From Solobacterium sp. (lineage in GTDB: Bacteria > Bacillota_I > Bacilli_A > Erysipelotrichales > Erysipelotrichaceae): DNA of 5,390 nt. The notes beneath the pieces are model-generated. The model did not search any database, had not been told where the DNA came from, and saw only the letters and a program-made list of their open reading frames with translations. Below, piece by piece: positions 1 through 4,539 of the stretch. The stretch spans positions 1-5,390 of the forward strand of contig JAFOLE010000027.1 in assembly GCA_017419465.1 (NCBI GenBank), written 5' to 3'. Position 1 is the first letter of the stretch, and every line of letters starts with the position of its first letter. A program made the position numbers and the translations under genes.

Positions 1-342
1 GCGGATATGATCGATGAAAACAAGGCAAATGATTCCCTGAAGAAAACCAAGGCAATCATTCAGTCAATGACAAAGGCTGAGCGCATCGATCCTTCCAGAA
101 TGCGCGGATCGATGAAGAAGCGTGTCGCGGCAGGCTCCGGCACAACCGTCACCGAAGTCAACCGGCTCATCAATCAGTTTGAGAAGATGAAGAAGATGAT
201 GGGCGCAATCGGAAGCATGCAGAAGAAAGGCTCCCTGAATGAAGAGAACCTGAGCCGCATGATGGGTGACATGGAAGAGCAGATGAAGCGGAACCCGCAG
301 ATGCGCTACGGAAAGCCCGGCAAAAATCCATTTAAATTCTGA
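1..342 (+). CDS. ffh: Signal recognition particle protein Ffh (SRP54), C-terminal M domain, 5'-truncated by window
   Basis: Only the last 113 residues are visible; the frame is open from base 1 and ends at TGA 340-342. Ffh is the GTPase of the signal recognition particle. Its M domain binds 4.5S/6S RNA and hydrophobic signal sequences of nascent chains at the ribosome. The M-domain signature is clear: SMTKAER (visible residues 22-28), then the helix-turn-helix RNA-binding segment with AAGSG (43-47), then VNRLINQFEKMKKMM (53-67). The rest is methionine-rich, as expected of the signal-sequence groove and flexible tail. The tail after MKKMM is about 46 residues, longer than I remember for Bacillus Ffh. 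One residue is odd: the usual SR-R/K-K/R-R segment reads SMKKR (37-41), so the first arginine is methionine. A terminator follows directly, so ffh is the last gene of its own unit. Identity is very secure; the GTPase domain is outside the window. Confidence 0.97.
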   Translation, partial: ADMIDENKANDSLKKTKAIIQSMTKAERIDPSRMRGSMKKRVAAGSGTTVTEVNRLINQFEKMKKMMGAIGSMQKKGSLNEENLSRMMGDMEEQMKRNPQMRYGKPGKNPFKF

Positions 343-346
343 TTGG

Positions 347-382
347 AAGAATCCGTCCGCAGGGACGGATTTTTTTTCTTTT
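347..382 (+). terminator. Rho-independent terminator of ffh
   Basis: A perfect 8-bp stem (351-358 ATCCGTCC with 363-370 GGACGGAT) closes a GCAG tetraloop. A350-T371 and weaker outer pairs can extend it. A T-run of eight, one C and four more T follow (370-382). It starts 8 bases after the ffh stop codon and separates ffh from the downstream genes. Confidence 0.95.
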
Positions 383-396
383 GATTCGGAAACGGA

Positions 397-424
397 TTCA
401 CAGCGCGGAAAGATATGATATTTT
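397..424 (+). promoter_or_regulatory. Possible sigma-A-type promoter for the crr-like gene
   Basis: TTCACA at 397-402 (5 of 6 with TTGACA) is 16 bases upstream of TATTTT at 419-424, which carries a TGA extension (416-418) like an extended -10. Predicted initiation near 431 would leave a leader of about 120 bases before the ATG at 554. TATGAT at 414-419 is a better hexamer alone, but has no -35 box at normal distance. A promoter is needed because of the upstream terminator, but its exact position is uncertain. Confidence 0.4.
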
Positions 425-440
425 ATTACTAACAGACAGT

Positions 441-466
441 GCATTCTGTGCATTTGTGAAGAATGC
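441..466 (+). repeat. Inverted repeat in the leader of the crr-like gene
   Basis: GCATTCT (441-447) and AGAATGC (460-466) are perfect 7-base inverted repeats around a 12-base loop. GTGCATT also occurs twice as a direct repeat (439-445 and 448-454). No T-tract follows, so it is not an intrinsic terminator. It lies near the predicted 5' end of the transcript and could be a protective or regulatory hairpin or an operator. It does not match an antiterminator (RAT) sequence that I recognise. No gene is evident between 343 and 553. Confidence 0.35.
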
Positions 467-553
467 GATCACGTCAGCGCCGGAACAATACGGCATGAAC
501 AGAATTGCAGCAAAACCGAAACTAAGTTCAGGTGTAAAGGAGAATAATGAATT

Positions 554-1063
554 ATGGGACTGTTTGATTTTTTGAAGAAGAAGGAAGAAGAGCCGGTTAA
601 CAACATCAGTGTTGCGGATGATGTAATCATCGCGCCTGCCGATGGTGAGCAGATCGACATTGCGACTGTCAGCGATCCGGTATTCGCCGAAAAGATGATG
701 GGTGACGGTGTTGCATTCCGTTTCCCGCTCGAGAAAGTAACAATCTGTGCACCGGCAAACGGAACACTTTCCGTGCTGTTCCCGACCGGACATGCATTCG
801 GCGTTACCATGAACAACGGCGTTGAGGTACTGGTCCACATCGGTATTGAAACCGTAAATGCAAAGGGCGACGGCTTCACACTCTGCAGCAAGAAGCAGGG
901 CGATGCGGTCAAGGCCGGTGATCCGATCGTTGTTGCGGATTTTGCGAAACTCAGCAAGACCTATGATGTTTCCACAATGCTGATTATCACAAATCCGAAC
1001 GATCAGACCATTACCTTCAAGGGTCCGGGCAAAGTCGAAAAAGGCCAGCCGGTCATTGAGTGA
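554..1063 (+). CDS. crr: PTS glucose-type EIIA component (EIIA-Glc / Crr-like), stand-alone
   Basis: A 169-residue cytoplasmic phosphocarrier that receives phosphate from HPr and passes it to an EIIB domain of the sugar phosphotransferase system. The length equals E. coli Crr, and the start MGLFDFLK closely resembles it. Family motifs follow in order: VFAEKMMGDGVAF (43-55), APANGTLSVLFPTGHAFGV (66-84) with the auxiliary His80, and GVEVLVHIGIETV (89-101) with the phosphorylated His95 (E. coli His75 and His90). The protein has no membrane segment and no fused EIIB/EIIC. ATG 554 is the first possible start, since an in-frame TGA lies at 548-550. AAAGGAG (536-542) is 11 bases upstream. Terminators on both sides make it a single-gene unit inside a translation cluster, so the EIIBC partner must be elsewhere. 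The sugar specificity cannot be read from this sequence. Confidence 0.95.
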   Translation: MGLFDFLKKKEEEPVNNISVADDVIIAPADGEQIDIATVSDPVFAEKMMGDGVAFRFPLEKVTICAPANGTLSVLFPTGHAFGVTMNNGVEVLVHIGIETVNAKGDGFTLCSKKQGDAVKAGDPIVVADFAKLSKTYDVSTMLIITNPNDQTITFKGPGKVEKGQPVIE

Positions 1064-1075
1064 AAATGATTTATG

Positions 1076-1108
1076 GACTGTCAAGTAAAAATGCTTGACA
1101 GTCTTTTT
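1076..1108 (+). terminator. Rho-independent terminator of the crr-like gene
   Basis: A perfect 10-bp stem (1076-1085 GACTGTCAAG with 1094-1103 CTTGACAGTC) encloses the 8-base loop 1086-1093. TTTTT follows at 1104-1108. It lies 12 bases after the stop codon. The 3' arm contains TTGACA, the -35 box of the next promoter. Confidence 0.93.
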
Positions 1109-1123
1109 CTGTTCTGCCATAAT
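1095..1123 (+). promoter_or_regulatory. Sigma-A-type promoter of rpsP-khpA, overlapping the upstream terminator
   Basis: A perfect TTGACA (1095-1100) is followed after exactly 17 bases by CATAAT (1118-1123, 5 of 6 with TATAAT). Initiation is expected near 1130, giving a leader of only about 20-25 bases. The -35 box is inside the 3' arm of the terminator hairpin and the spacer holds its T-tract. This is the strongest promoter match in the window and fits a ribosomal protein gene. Confidence 0.85.
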
Positions 1124-1152
1124 CAGTTCTGTTCGTAAGGAGGAATATAAAC

Positions 1153-1437
1153 ATGGCAGTTAAGCTGAGACTTACCCGTATGGGTGCTAAGAAAGCTCCG
1201 AGATACCGTATCGTTGCGGCTGATTCCAGAAGCCCGAGAGACGGTCGTGTCATTGATACACTGGGCTACTACGATCCGACAACGGAGCCGGAGACAGTAA
1301 AGGTTGATGCTGAAAAGGCAATCGACTGGATGAAGAAGGGCGCACAGCCGTCCGACACTGTCCGCAACATTCTTTCCCGTCAGGGCATCATGAAGAAGTT
1401 CAATGATGAAAAGAATGTCGGAAAAGAGAAGAAGTAA
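1153..1437 (+). CDS. rpsP: 30S ribosomal protein S16
   Basis: A 94-residue basic protein of the small ribosomal subunit that binds 16S rRNA and helps 30S assembly. The N-terminal signature is unmistakable: KLRLTRMGAKKAPRYRIV (4-21), then ADSRSPRDGRVIDTLGYYDP (23-42). Next is a linker with VKVDAEKAIDWMKKGAQPSDTVRNIL, the usual S16 helix region, and a Lys-rich tail. The length is slightly above the common 80-90 residues because of this tail. The start is fixed by AGGAGG at 1138-1143, nine bases upstream. It is the first gene after a near-consensus promoter, and khpA follows after only 6 bases, so the two are cotranscribed and probably translationally coupled. Confidence 0.98.
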   Translation: MAVKLRLTRMGAKKAPRYRIVAADSRSPRDGRVIDTLGYYDPTTEPETVKVDAEKAIDWMKKGAQPSDTVRNILSRQGIMKKFNDEKNVGKEKK

Positions 1438-1443
1438 TTAAAC

Positions 1444-1695
1444 ATGGCAGAGCTGGATAAGGTTCTTCTTGACCTGGTCAGCCCGATGGTAGAAGACAAG
1501 GAATCTCTTTCCGTTAAGGAAATGCCGAGTGAAAACGCGCGTGAAGTGATTCTGCATGTCTATGCAAAGAATGACGATATTGCGCGTCTGATTGGCCGCA
1601 GAGGATCCATGGCATCTGCACTGCGCCAGGTAATGTCGGTTGCGTCACATACCGATGATAAAAAGGTGACAATCAAGTTCGAGGAAATCGGCTGA
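1444..1695 (+). CDS. khpA: KH-domain RNA-binding protein KhpA (YlqC family)
   Basis: An 83-residue small protein consisting essentially of one KH domain. The family binds RNA; in streptococci and lactobacilli KhpA partners with KhpB (Jag/EloR) and affects cell elongation and division. The KH core is IARLIGRRGSMASALRQVM (46-64), with the RNA-contacting GxxG loop GRRG at 51-54. It is flanked by the strands VILHVYAKN and KKVTIKFEEIG. The length and position directly after rpsP match ylqC of Bacillus. It starts 6 bases after rpsP. No strong separate Shine-Dalgarno is present, only the purine-rich end of rpsP (about 1422-1434), so translation probably depends on coupling to rpsP. A terminator follows immediately. 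The family assignment is secure; the role in this organism is inferred from homologues. Confidence 0.93.
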   Translation: MAELDKVLLDLVSPMVEDKESLSVKEMPSENAREVILHVYAKNDDIARLIGRRGSMASALRQVMSVASHTDDKKVTIKFEEIG

Positions 1696-1701
1696 TCTTA
1701 C

Positions 1702-1742
1702 AGAGAGTTCACAGTGACATCACTGCGGACTCTCTTTTGTTT
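1702..1742 (+). terminator. Rho-independent terminator after khpA
   Basis: A long hairpin: AGAGAGT (1702-1708) pairs with ACTCTCT (1729-1735), a G-U and a C-G pair follow, then one A-C mismatch. An inner CAGTG/CACTG stem closes the loop ACAT (1717-1720). The tail TTTTGTTTGTT is interrupted by two Gs, so some readthrough into rimM is possible. It begins 6 bases after the stop codon. Confidence 0.85.
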
Positions 1743-1750
1743 GTTATAAT
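1742..1750 (+). promoter_or_regulatory. Extended -10 promoter of rimM-trmD
   Basis: TGTTATAAT (1742-1750) is a perfect TATAAT with the TGN extension, starting inside the T-rich tail of the preceding terminator. No good -35 box lies 15-19 bases upstream: that position is in the terminator stem, and GTGACA at 1714-1719 is too far (25 bases). Initiation is expected near 1757, leaving a leader of only about 13 bases that barely includes the ribosome binding site. Confidence 0.65.
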
Positions 1751-1769
1751 GCAGTTTGCAGGAGGCACC

Positions 1770-2279
1770 ATGGCATATATCGAAATAGGACGGGCTGTGA
1801 ATACACATGGTCTCAAGGGAGAACTGAAAATTGAAAGCTGGTCGGATTTTGACGACATCCGCTACCAGCCCGGAAATACGATTTATCTTGTCCGCGATGA
1901 GGAGGTAAATGCCTTTACCGTGCGCAGTTACCGGCCGCACAAGGGATTTGCGCTTGTCGCATTTGAAGAACTGGAAGATATCAACGCAGCGGAACCGTTC
2001 AAGGGATATACCGTATGTGTTGATGAGAAGGACCGGCATGAGCTTCCGGAAGGCGAATACTACTATGATCAGCTGATCGGACTGCTTGTGCAGGATGAAG
2101 ACGGCCGTCATATCGGTGAAGTGATTGCCGTTGAGGAAACCAACGGAGCACAGGATAATCTGCGTGTGAAACGGGAAAACAACAGCGATGCGCTGATTCC
2201 GAATGTACCGGCGTTTGTAAAGAACGTGGATCTTGATGTCAAGGTGATCACGATTCATGTGATTGAGGGTCTGTTATGA
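1770..2279 (+). CDS. rimM: 16S rRNA processing / 30S maturation factor RimM
   Basis: A 169-residue cytoplasmic protein that binds ribosomal protein S19 and helps mature the 30S head. It has two domains. The N-terminal RimM barrel contains YIEIGRAVNTHGLKGELKI (3-21) and YRPHKGFALVAFEELEDINAAEPFKG. The C-terminal PRC barrel begins at EYYYDQLIGLLV (96-107) and contains ALIPNVPAFVKNVDLD (141-156), ending in the typical EGLL. ATG 1770 is preferred because AGGAGG (1760-1765) lies 4 bases upstream and homologues begin here. Earlier in-frame codons (TTG 1737, ATG 1749) lie in the terminator and -10 box and would precede the predicted transcript start. The stop overlaps the trmD start as ATGA (2276-2279), coupling the two. 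The usual length and order rimM-trmD make the call secure. Confidence 0.97.
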   Translation: MAYIEIGRAVNTHGLKGELKIESWSDFDDIRYQPGNTIYLVRDEEVNAFTVRSYRPHKGFALVAFEELEDINAAEPFKGYTVCVDEKDRHELPEGEYYYDQLIGLLVQDEDGRHIGEVIAVEETNGAQDNLRVKRENNSDALIPNVPAFVKNVDLDVKVITIHVIEGLL

Positions 2280-2995
2280 GAATCTCCGTACTGACGCTCT
2301 TTCCGGAACAGTTTGAGGGATTCTTTTCCACAAGCATCGTCGGACGCAGCGTGGAACGCGGCATCGTAAGCGCTGATCTTGTGCAGATCCGTGATTTTGC
2401 GAAGGATACCCACCGTCATGTGGATGATACGCCGTTCGGCGGCGGTGCCGGAATGGTCATGAAATGCCAGCCGGTATTTGATGCATTGCAATCGGTGCGC
2501 ACGCCGGACAGCCGTGTTGTGCTGCTCAGTGCTTCCGGCAAACCGTATACCCAGAAGAAGGCGCATGAACTCGCTTCCGTGCCGCATCTGATTTTTCTGT
2601 GCGGGCACTATGAAGGCGTGGATGAGCGGATCGCAGAAGCCTGCGACGAACAGATTTCCATCGGTGACTATGTGCTTACCGGGGGAGAGCTTGGCGCCAT
2701 GGTGATTGCGGATTCCGTGATCCGTCTGTTGCCGGGCGTGATCCGGGAAAACAGTATTGCGGAGGAATCCTATGAAAACGGCCTGCTGGAATATCCGCAG
2801 TATACCCAGCCGGCAGAGTACAACGGCAAACGGGTGCCGGACGTTCTGCTGTCCGGTCATCACGAAAACATCCGGAAGTGGCGTCTCACGCAGTCATTGC
2901 TCAGAACGCGTGAAAACCGTCCGGATCTCTTTGCGGTACACGAACTCACCAAAGAAGAACAGAAACTGCTGGATGCGGCGGACAGGGACTCCTGA
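2276..2995 (+). CDS. trmD: tRNA (guanine-37-N1)-methyltransferase TrmD
   Basis: A 239-residue enzyme of the SPOUT class. It uses S-adenosylmethionine to methylate N1 of G37 next to the anticodon, preventing +1 frameshifting, and works as a dimer with a trefoil-knot site. Motifs in order: VDDTPFGGGAGMVMK (49-63), LCGHYEGVDERI (108-119), and the knot and cofactor loop ISIGDYVLTGGELGAM (127-142). Next come the conserved Arg150, GLLEYPQYTQP (169-179), and VPDVLLSGHHENIRKWR (187-203). The C-terminal helical domain follows, with normal total length. Hand alignment to E. coli puts Glu164 at the position of catalytic Asp169, while Arg150 matches Arg154. I believe some clostridial enzymes also carry Glu there, but could not check. 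The start overlaps the rimM stop by 4 bases. No terminator follows. rplS, the common next gene, is absent here. Confidence 0.98.
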   Translation: MRISVLTLFPEQFEGFFSTSIVGRSVERGIVSADLVQIRDFAKDTHRHVDDTPFGGGAGMVMKCQPVFDALQSVRTPDSRVVLLSASGKPYTQKKAHELASVPHLIFLCGHYEGVDERIAEACDEQISIGDYVLTGGELGAMVIADSVIRLLPGVIRENSIAEESYENGLLEYPQYTQPAEYNGKRVPDVLLSGHHENIRKWRLTQSLLRTRENRPDLFAVHELTKEEQKLLDAADRDS

Positions 2996-2999
2996 TCCG

Positions 3000-3027
3000 T
3001 TGCATTTTTAATACTTCATGGTACTAT
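3000..3027 (+). promoter_or_regulatory. Weak candidate promoter for the 304-residue unknown gene
   Basis: TTGCAT (3000-3005, 3 of 6) is 16 bases upstream of TACTAT (3022-3027, 4 of 6), which carries a TGG extension (3019-3021). The palindrome ATGTACAT (3026-3033) covers the likely initiation region. The gap after trmD is only 53 bases with no terminator, so readthrough from rimM-trmD may suffice; this promoter is tentative. Confidence 0.35.
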
Positions 3028-3048
3028 GTACATACTTTTGAGGCGATT

Positions 3049-3963
3049 ATGAACAACGATGCGCTGATGATCAGAGTAACCGTACACCGCAGATCGATTT
3101 TTCCGAAGGTGGTCACTCCGAACATGATCATGCTGGAGGGAATGAAATCCGGCGGTGTCATTAACGGAAGGTTCAGATCGGGGGAGAATGGACAGAGTTT
3201 TACGATTGCCTATCGTCCGGAACGGATCGGCCGCGGCATTCAGATCCGCTGGGATGAGAAAGACGTCCGCTTTACGGAACTGTGTATGAATCTGCCGTCC
3301 AGTGAAGAAGAACTGGATGACTTTTTCCGCATGAGCGCCCGGCTTGCCCGGCAGGATATCAGTGAAGTGCTGATCAATGACAAGCCGTTCCTGCCGAAAG
3401 AATTCCATACGATCAGGGAAGGATACCGTGTCTATAACCTGAAACTGCTTCATGAGATGATGGGAAATGTGCTGAATGAGCCGCCGGGAAGAATTTCCAT
3501 CGGCTGCGTATTTCATCGTCTGGTCGCCGGCGAAAAAGAGGCGGACCGCATGTGGGCGGGAGTGGATGCCTCTGCATTCCGTGACTGGATGCATGAATCC
3601 CAGGCACTGGATGCCTATTTCTCGGAAGCACGCGTGGAAGAAAATGACGCCGCACAGGAATACCGTGCGGTATTTCCGATGCCTTCCGGCACAACGGTGA
3701 TTCTGCCGGATCACGAAGAACTTCCGATCCGGTTCTATGACCTGGAGACCGGCCGTCCGCGCTATACGATTTCCGAATGGTTGGTGGAACTGGTTGATGA
3801 ATCAACGCGCAGCGTCATCGGACAGCTTCCGCTCGGAGAATTCCGCAGCCGTCTTCCGCAGGATAAGATTTCTTATTTTGACGCGGCAGACTCGCTGCTG
3901 AAACCATTTACCGTGGAAGAACTCCAGCTTCTGCTTGGACAGGCGGACCAGGAACATGCCTGA
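3049..3963 (+). CDS. Uncharacterised cytoplasmic protein, possibly DUF4299-like
   Basis: A 304-residue protein whose function I do not recognise. It has no signal peptide or membrane segment and is moderately acidic in its second half. A beta-rich N-terminal part includes GRGIQIRWDEKDVRFTEL (61-78). It leads to a helical stretch beginning NLPSSEEELDDFFRMSARLARQ (81-102), then DKPFLPKEF (111-119) and a middle region YNLKLLHEMMGNVLNEPPG (129-147). The C-terminal half carries FPMPSGTTVILPDHEELPIRFYD (209-231) and a long ordered tail. The layout of a beta region followed by a Pro-Ser/Thr turn and helix recalls DUF4299 proteins of streptococci and Erysipelotrichaceae; this is from memory and weak. 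ATG 3049 is preceded by GAGG (3040-3043) at 5 bases. It overlaps the next GNAT gene by 8 bases, suggesting joint expression. Reading frame and codon use look like those of the neighbouring genes, so it is a real gene. Confidence 0.88.
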   Translation: MNNDALMIRVTVHRRSIFPKVVTPNMIMLEGMKSGGVINGRFRSGENGQSFTIAYRPERIGRGIQIRWDEKDVRFTELCMNLPSSEEELDDFFRMSARLARQDISEVLINDKPFLPKEFHTIREGYRVYNLKLLHEMMGNVLNEPPGRISIGCVFHRLVAGEKEADRMWAGVDASAFRDWMHESQALDAYFSEARVEENDAAQEYRAVFPMPSGTTVILPDHEELPIRFYDLETGRPRYTISEWLVELVDESTRSVIGQLPLGEFRSRLPQDKISYFDAADSLLKPFTVEELQLLLGQADQEHA

Positions 3964-4462
3964 CCGTCTTTTTTTGCGGCCGTTTGAACCGAAGGACGGC
4001 AGCGGATTTTATCGGAATGTAATGATGGAATCGGACCCGGCTCTTTTCGCGCTGAATCGGCCGGCACAGGCAGATGATGCGCAGCACTACATTGCGGATC
4101 GGATGCCGTTTTACGACCGCCCGCATTTCTATGATTATGCCATCGTAAGAACATCGGACGGGGAAGTCATCGGTGAAGTCAATGCCGCCTATATATCACC
4201 GGATATTGCGGATATCGGTTATGTGATCGGTCCGCGGTTTCGGGGACAGGGATATGCAAAAGAAGCGGTTGCACTTCTGATTCAGCGGCTGAACGGAGAC
4301 GGCATTCACCGGATCTTCGGCGCATGTCATCCGGATAACACCGCCTCGCATGCGGTGATGCGTGCCTGCGGGATGATAAAAACCACTGAAATACCCGGGC
4401 GGGTATCCGCAAGGGAAGAGGAATCCGGGCTTCAGTGGTACCTGATTGAAACACAGCATTAG
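3956..4462 (+). CDS. GNAT family N-acetyltransferase, RimJ/RimL type
   Basis: A 168-residue predicted acetyl-CoA-dependent N-acetyltransferase; the substrate is unknown. The N-terminus RLFLRPFEPKDGSGFY (4-19) is the usual first strand and helix of this subgroup. The acetyl-CoA pyrophosphate loop (motif A) is IGPRFRGQGYAKEAV (91-105), with the R/Q-x-x-G-x-G/A core RGQGYA. The strand and helix ACHPDNTASHAVMRACGM (123-140) match the RimJ/RimL-like consensus in which N-x-x-S precedes a helix ending in CGF/M. Family members acetylate ribosomal protein N-termini, antibiotics or small amines, and the sequence does not choose among these. ATG 3956 lies within the end of the upstream gene (8-base overlap). 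GGCGGA (3942-3947) is a weak ribosome binding site 8 bases upstream. A TTG at 3935 would add seven residues but fits homologues less well. A terminator follows. Confidence 0.92.
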   Translation: MPDRLFLRPFEPKDGSGFYRNVMMESDPALFALNRPAQADDAQHYIADRMPFYDRPHFYDYAIVRTSDGEVIGEVNAAYISPDIADIGYVIGPRFRGQGYAKEAVALLIQRLNGDGIHRIFGACHPDNTASHAVMRACGMIKTTEIPGRVSAREEESGLQWYLIETQH

Positions 4463-4465
4463 GAT

Positions 4466-4495
4466 GCAGTTTGCCTAAACGCGGACTGCTTTTTT
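4466..4495 (+). terminator. Rho-independent terminator after the GNAT gene
   Basis: GCAGT (4466-4470) pairs with ACTGC (4485-4489). Two G-U pairs and G-C, C-G extend the stem to 9 bp, closing the loop CTAAAC (4475-4480). Six T follow (4490-4495). It begins 3 bases after the TAG stop. Confidence 0.85.
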
Positions 4496-4503
4496 GATAT
4501 TAT
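4495..4503 (+). promoter_or_regulatory. Extended -10 promoter of the ABC transporter gene
   Basis: TGATATTAT (4495-4503) gives a TGA-extended TATTAT (5 of 6 with TATAAT). Its T4495 is the last T of the terminator tract. No good -35 box is seen at 16-18 bases; TTGCCT (4471-4476), in the terminator hairpin, is 21 bases away. Initiation near 4510 would give a leader of about 30 bases including AGGGAGG (4526-4532). Confidence 0.55.
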
Positions 4504-4539
4504 GGAAAAAAGTATTCATTCATGCAGGGAGGTTTTACT

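Noticed and set aside
547..567. Seven-codon reading frame (ATG 547 to TGA 565-567) overlapping the crr start, as a possible leader peptide
   Set aside because: It is only 4 bases from the ribosome binding site and out of frame with the real start; such short frames are expected by chance, and EIIA-Glc homology fixes the start at 554.
1056..1084. Possible antisense promoter using the TTGACA on the - strand of the symmetric terminator stem
   Set aside because: No acceptable -10 box lies 16-18 bases downstream on that strand (candidates read CACTCA, ACTCAA and CTCAAT).
398..1120. Long open frame on the - strand (240 codons) opposite the crr-like gene
   Set aside because: It lies antisense to a secure EIIA-Glc gene, crosses two terminators and a promoter, has a low-complexity Cys/His-rich translation with no recognisable family, and has no ribosome binding site.
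2255..2863. Open frame on the - strand (202 codons) opposite trmD
   Set aside because: It is a shadow of the conserved trmD coding frame; the translation shows no family motifs and its start is not supported.
3021..3033. GTAC-TAT-GTAC / ATGTACAT palindrome before the unknown gene as an operator
   Set aside because: It is too short and simple to separate from chance, with no second copy in the window; mentioned only within the weak promoter entry.
3016..3714. Open frame on the - strand (232 codons) opposite the unknown gene
   Set aside because: The + strand gene has a ribosome binding site, a start close to trmD and coupling to the GNAT gene, whereas the antisense product is rich in His/Arg/Cys, as expected from mirrored codon bias.
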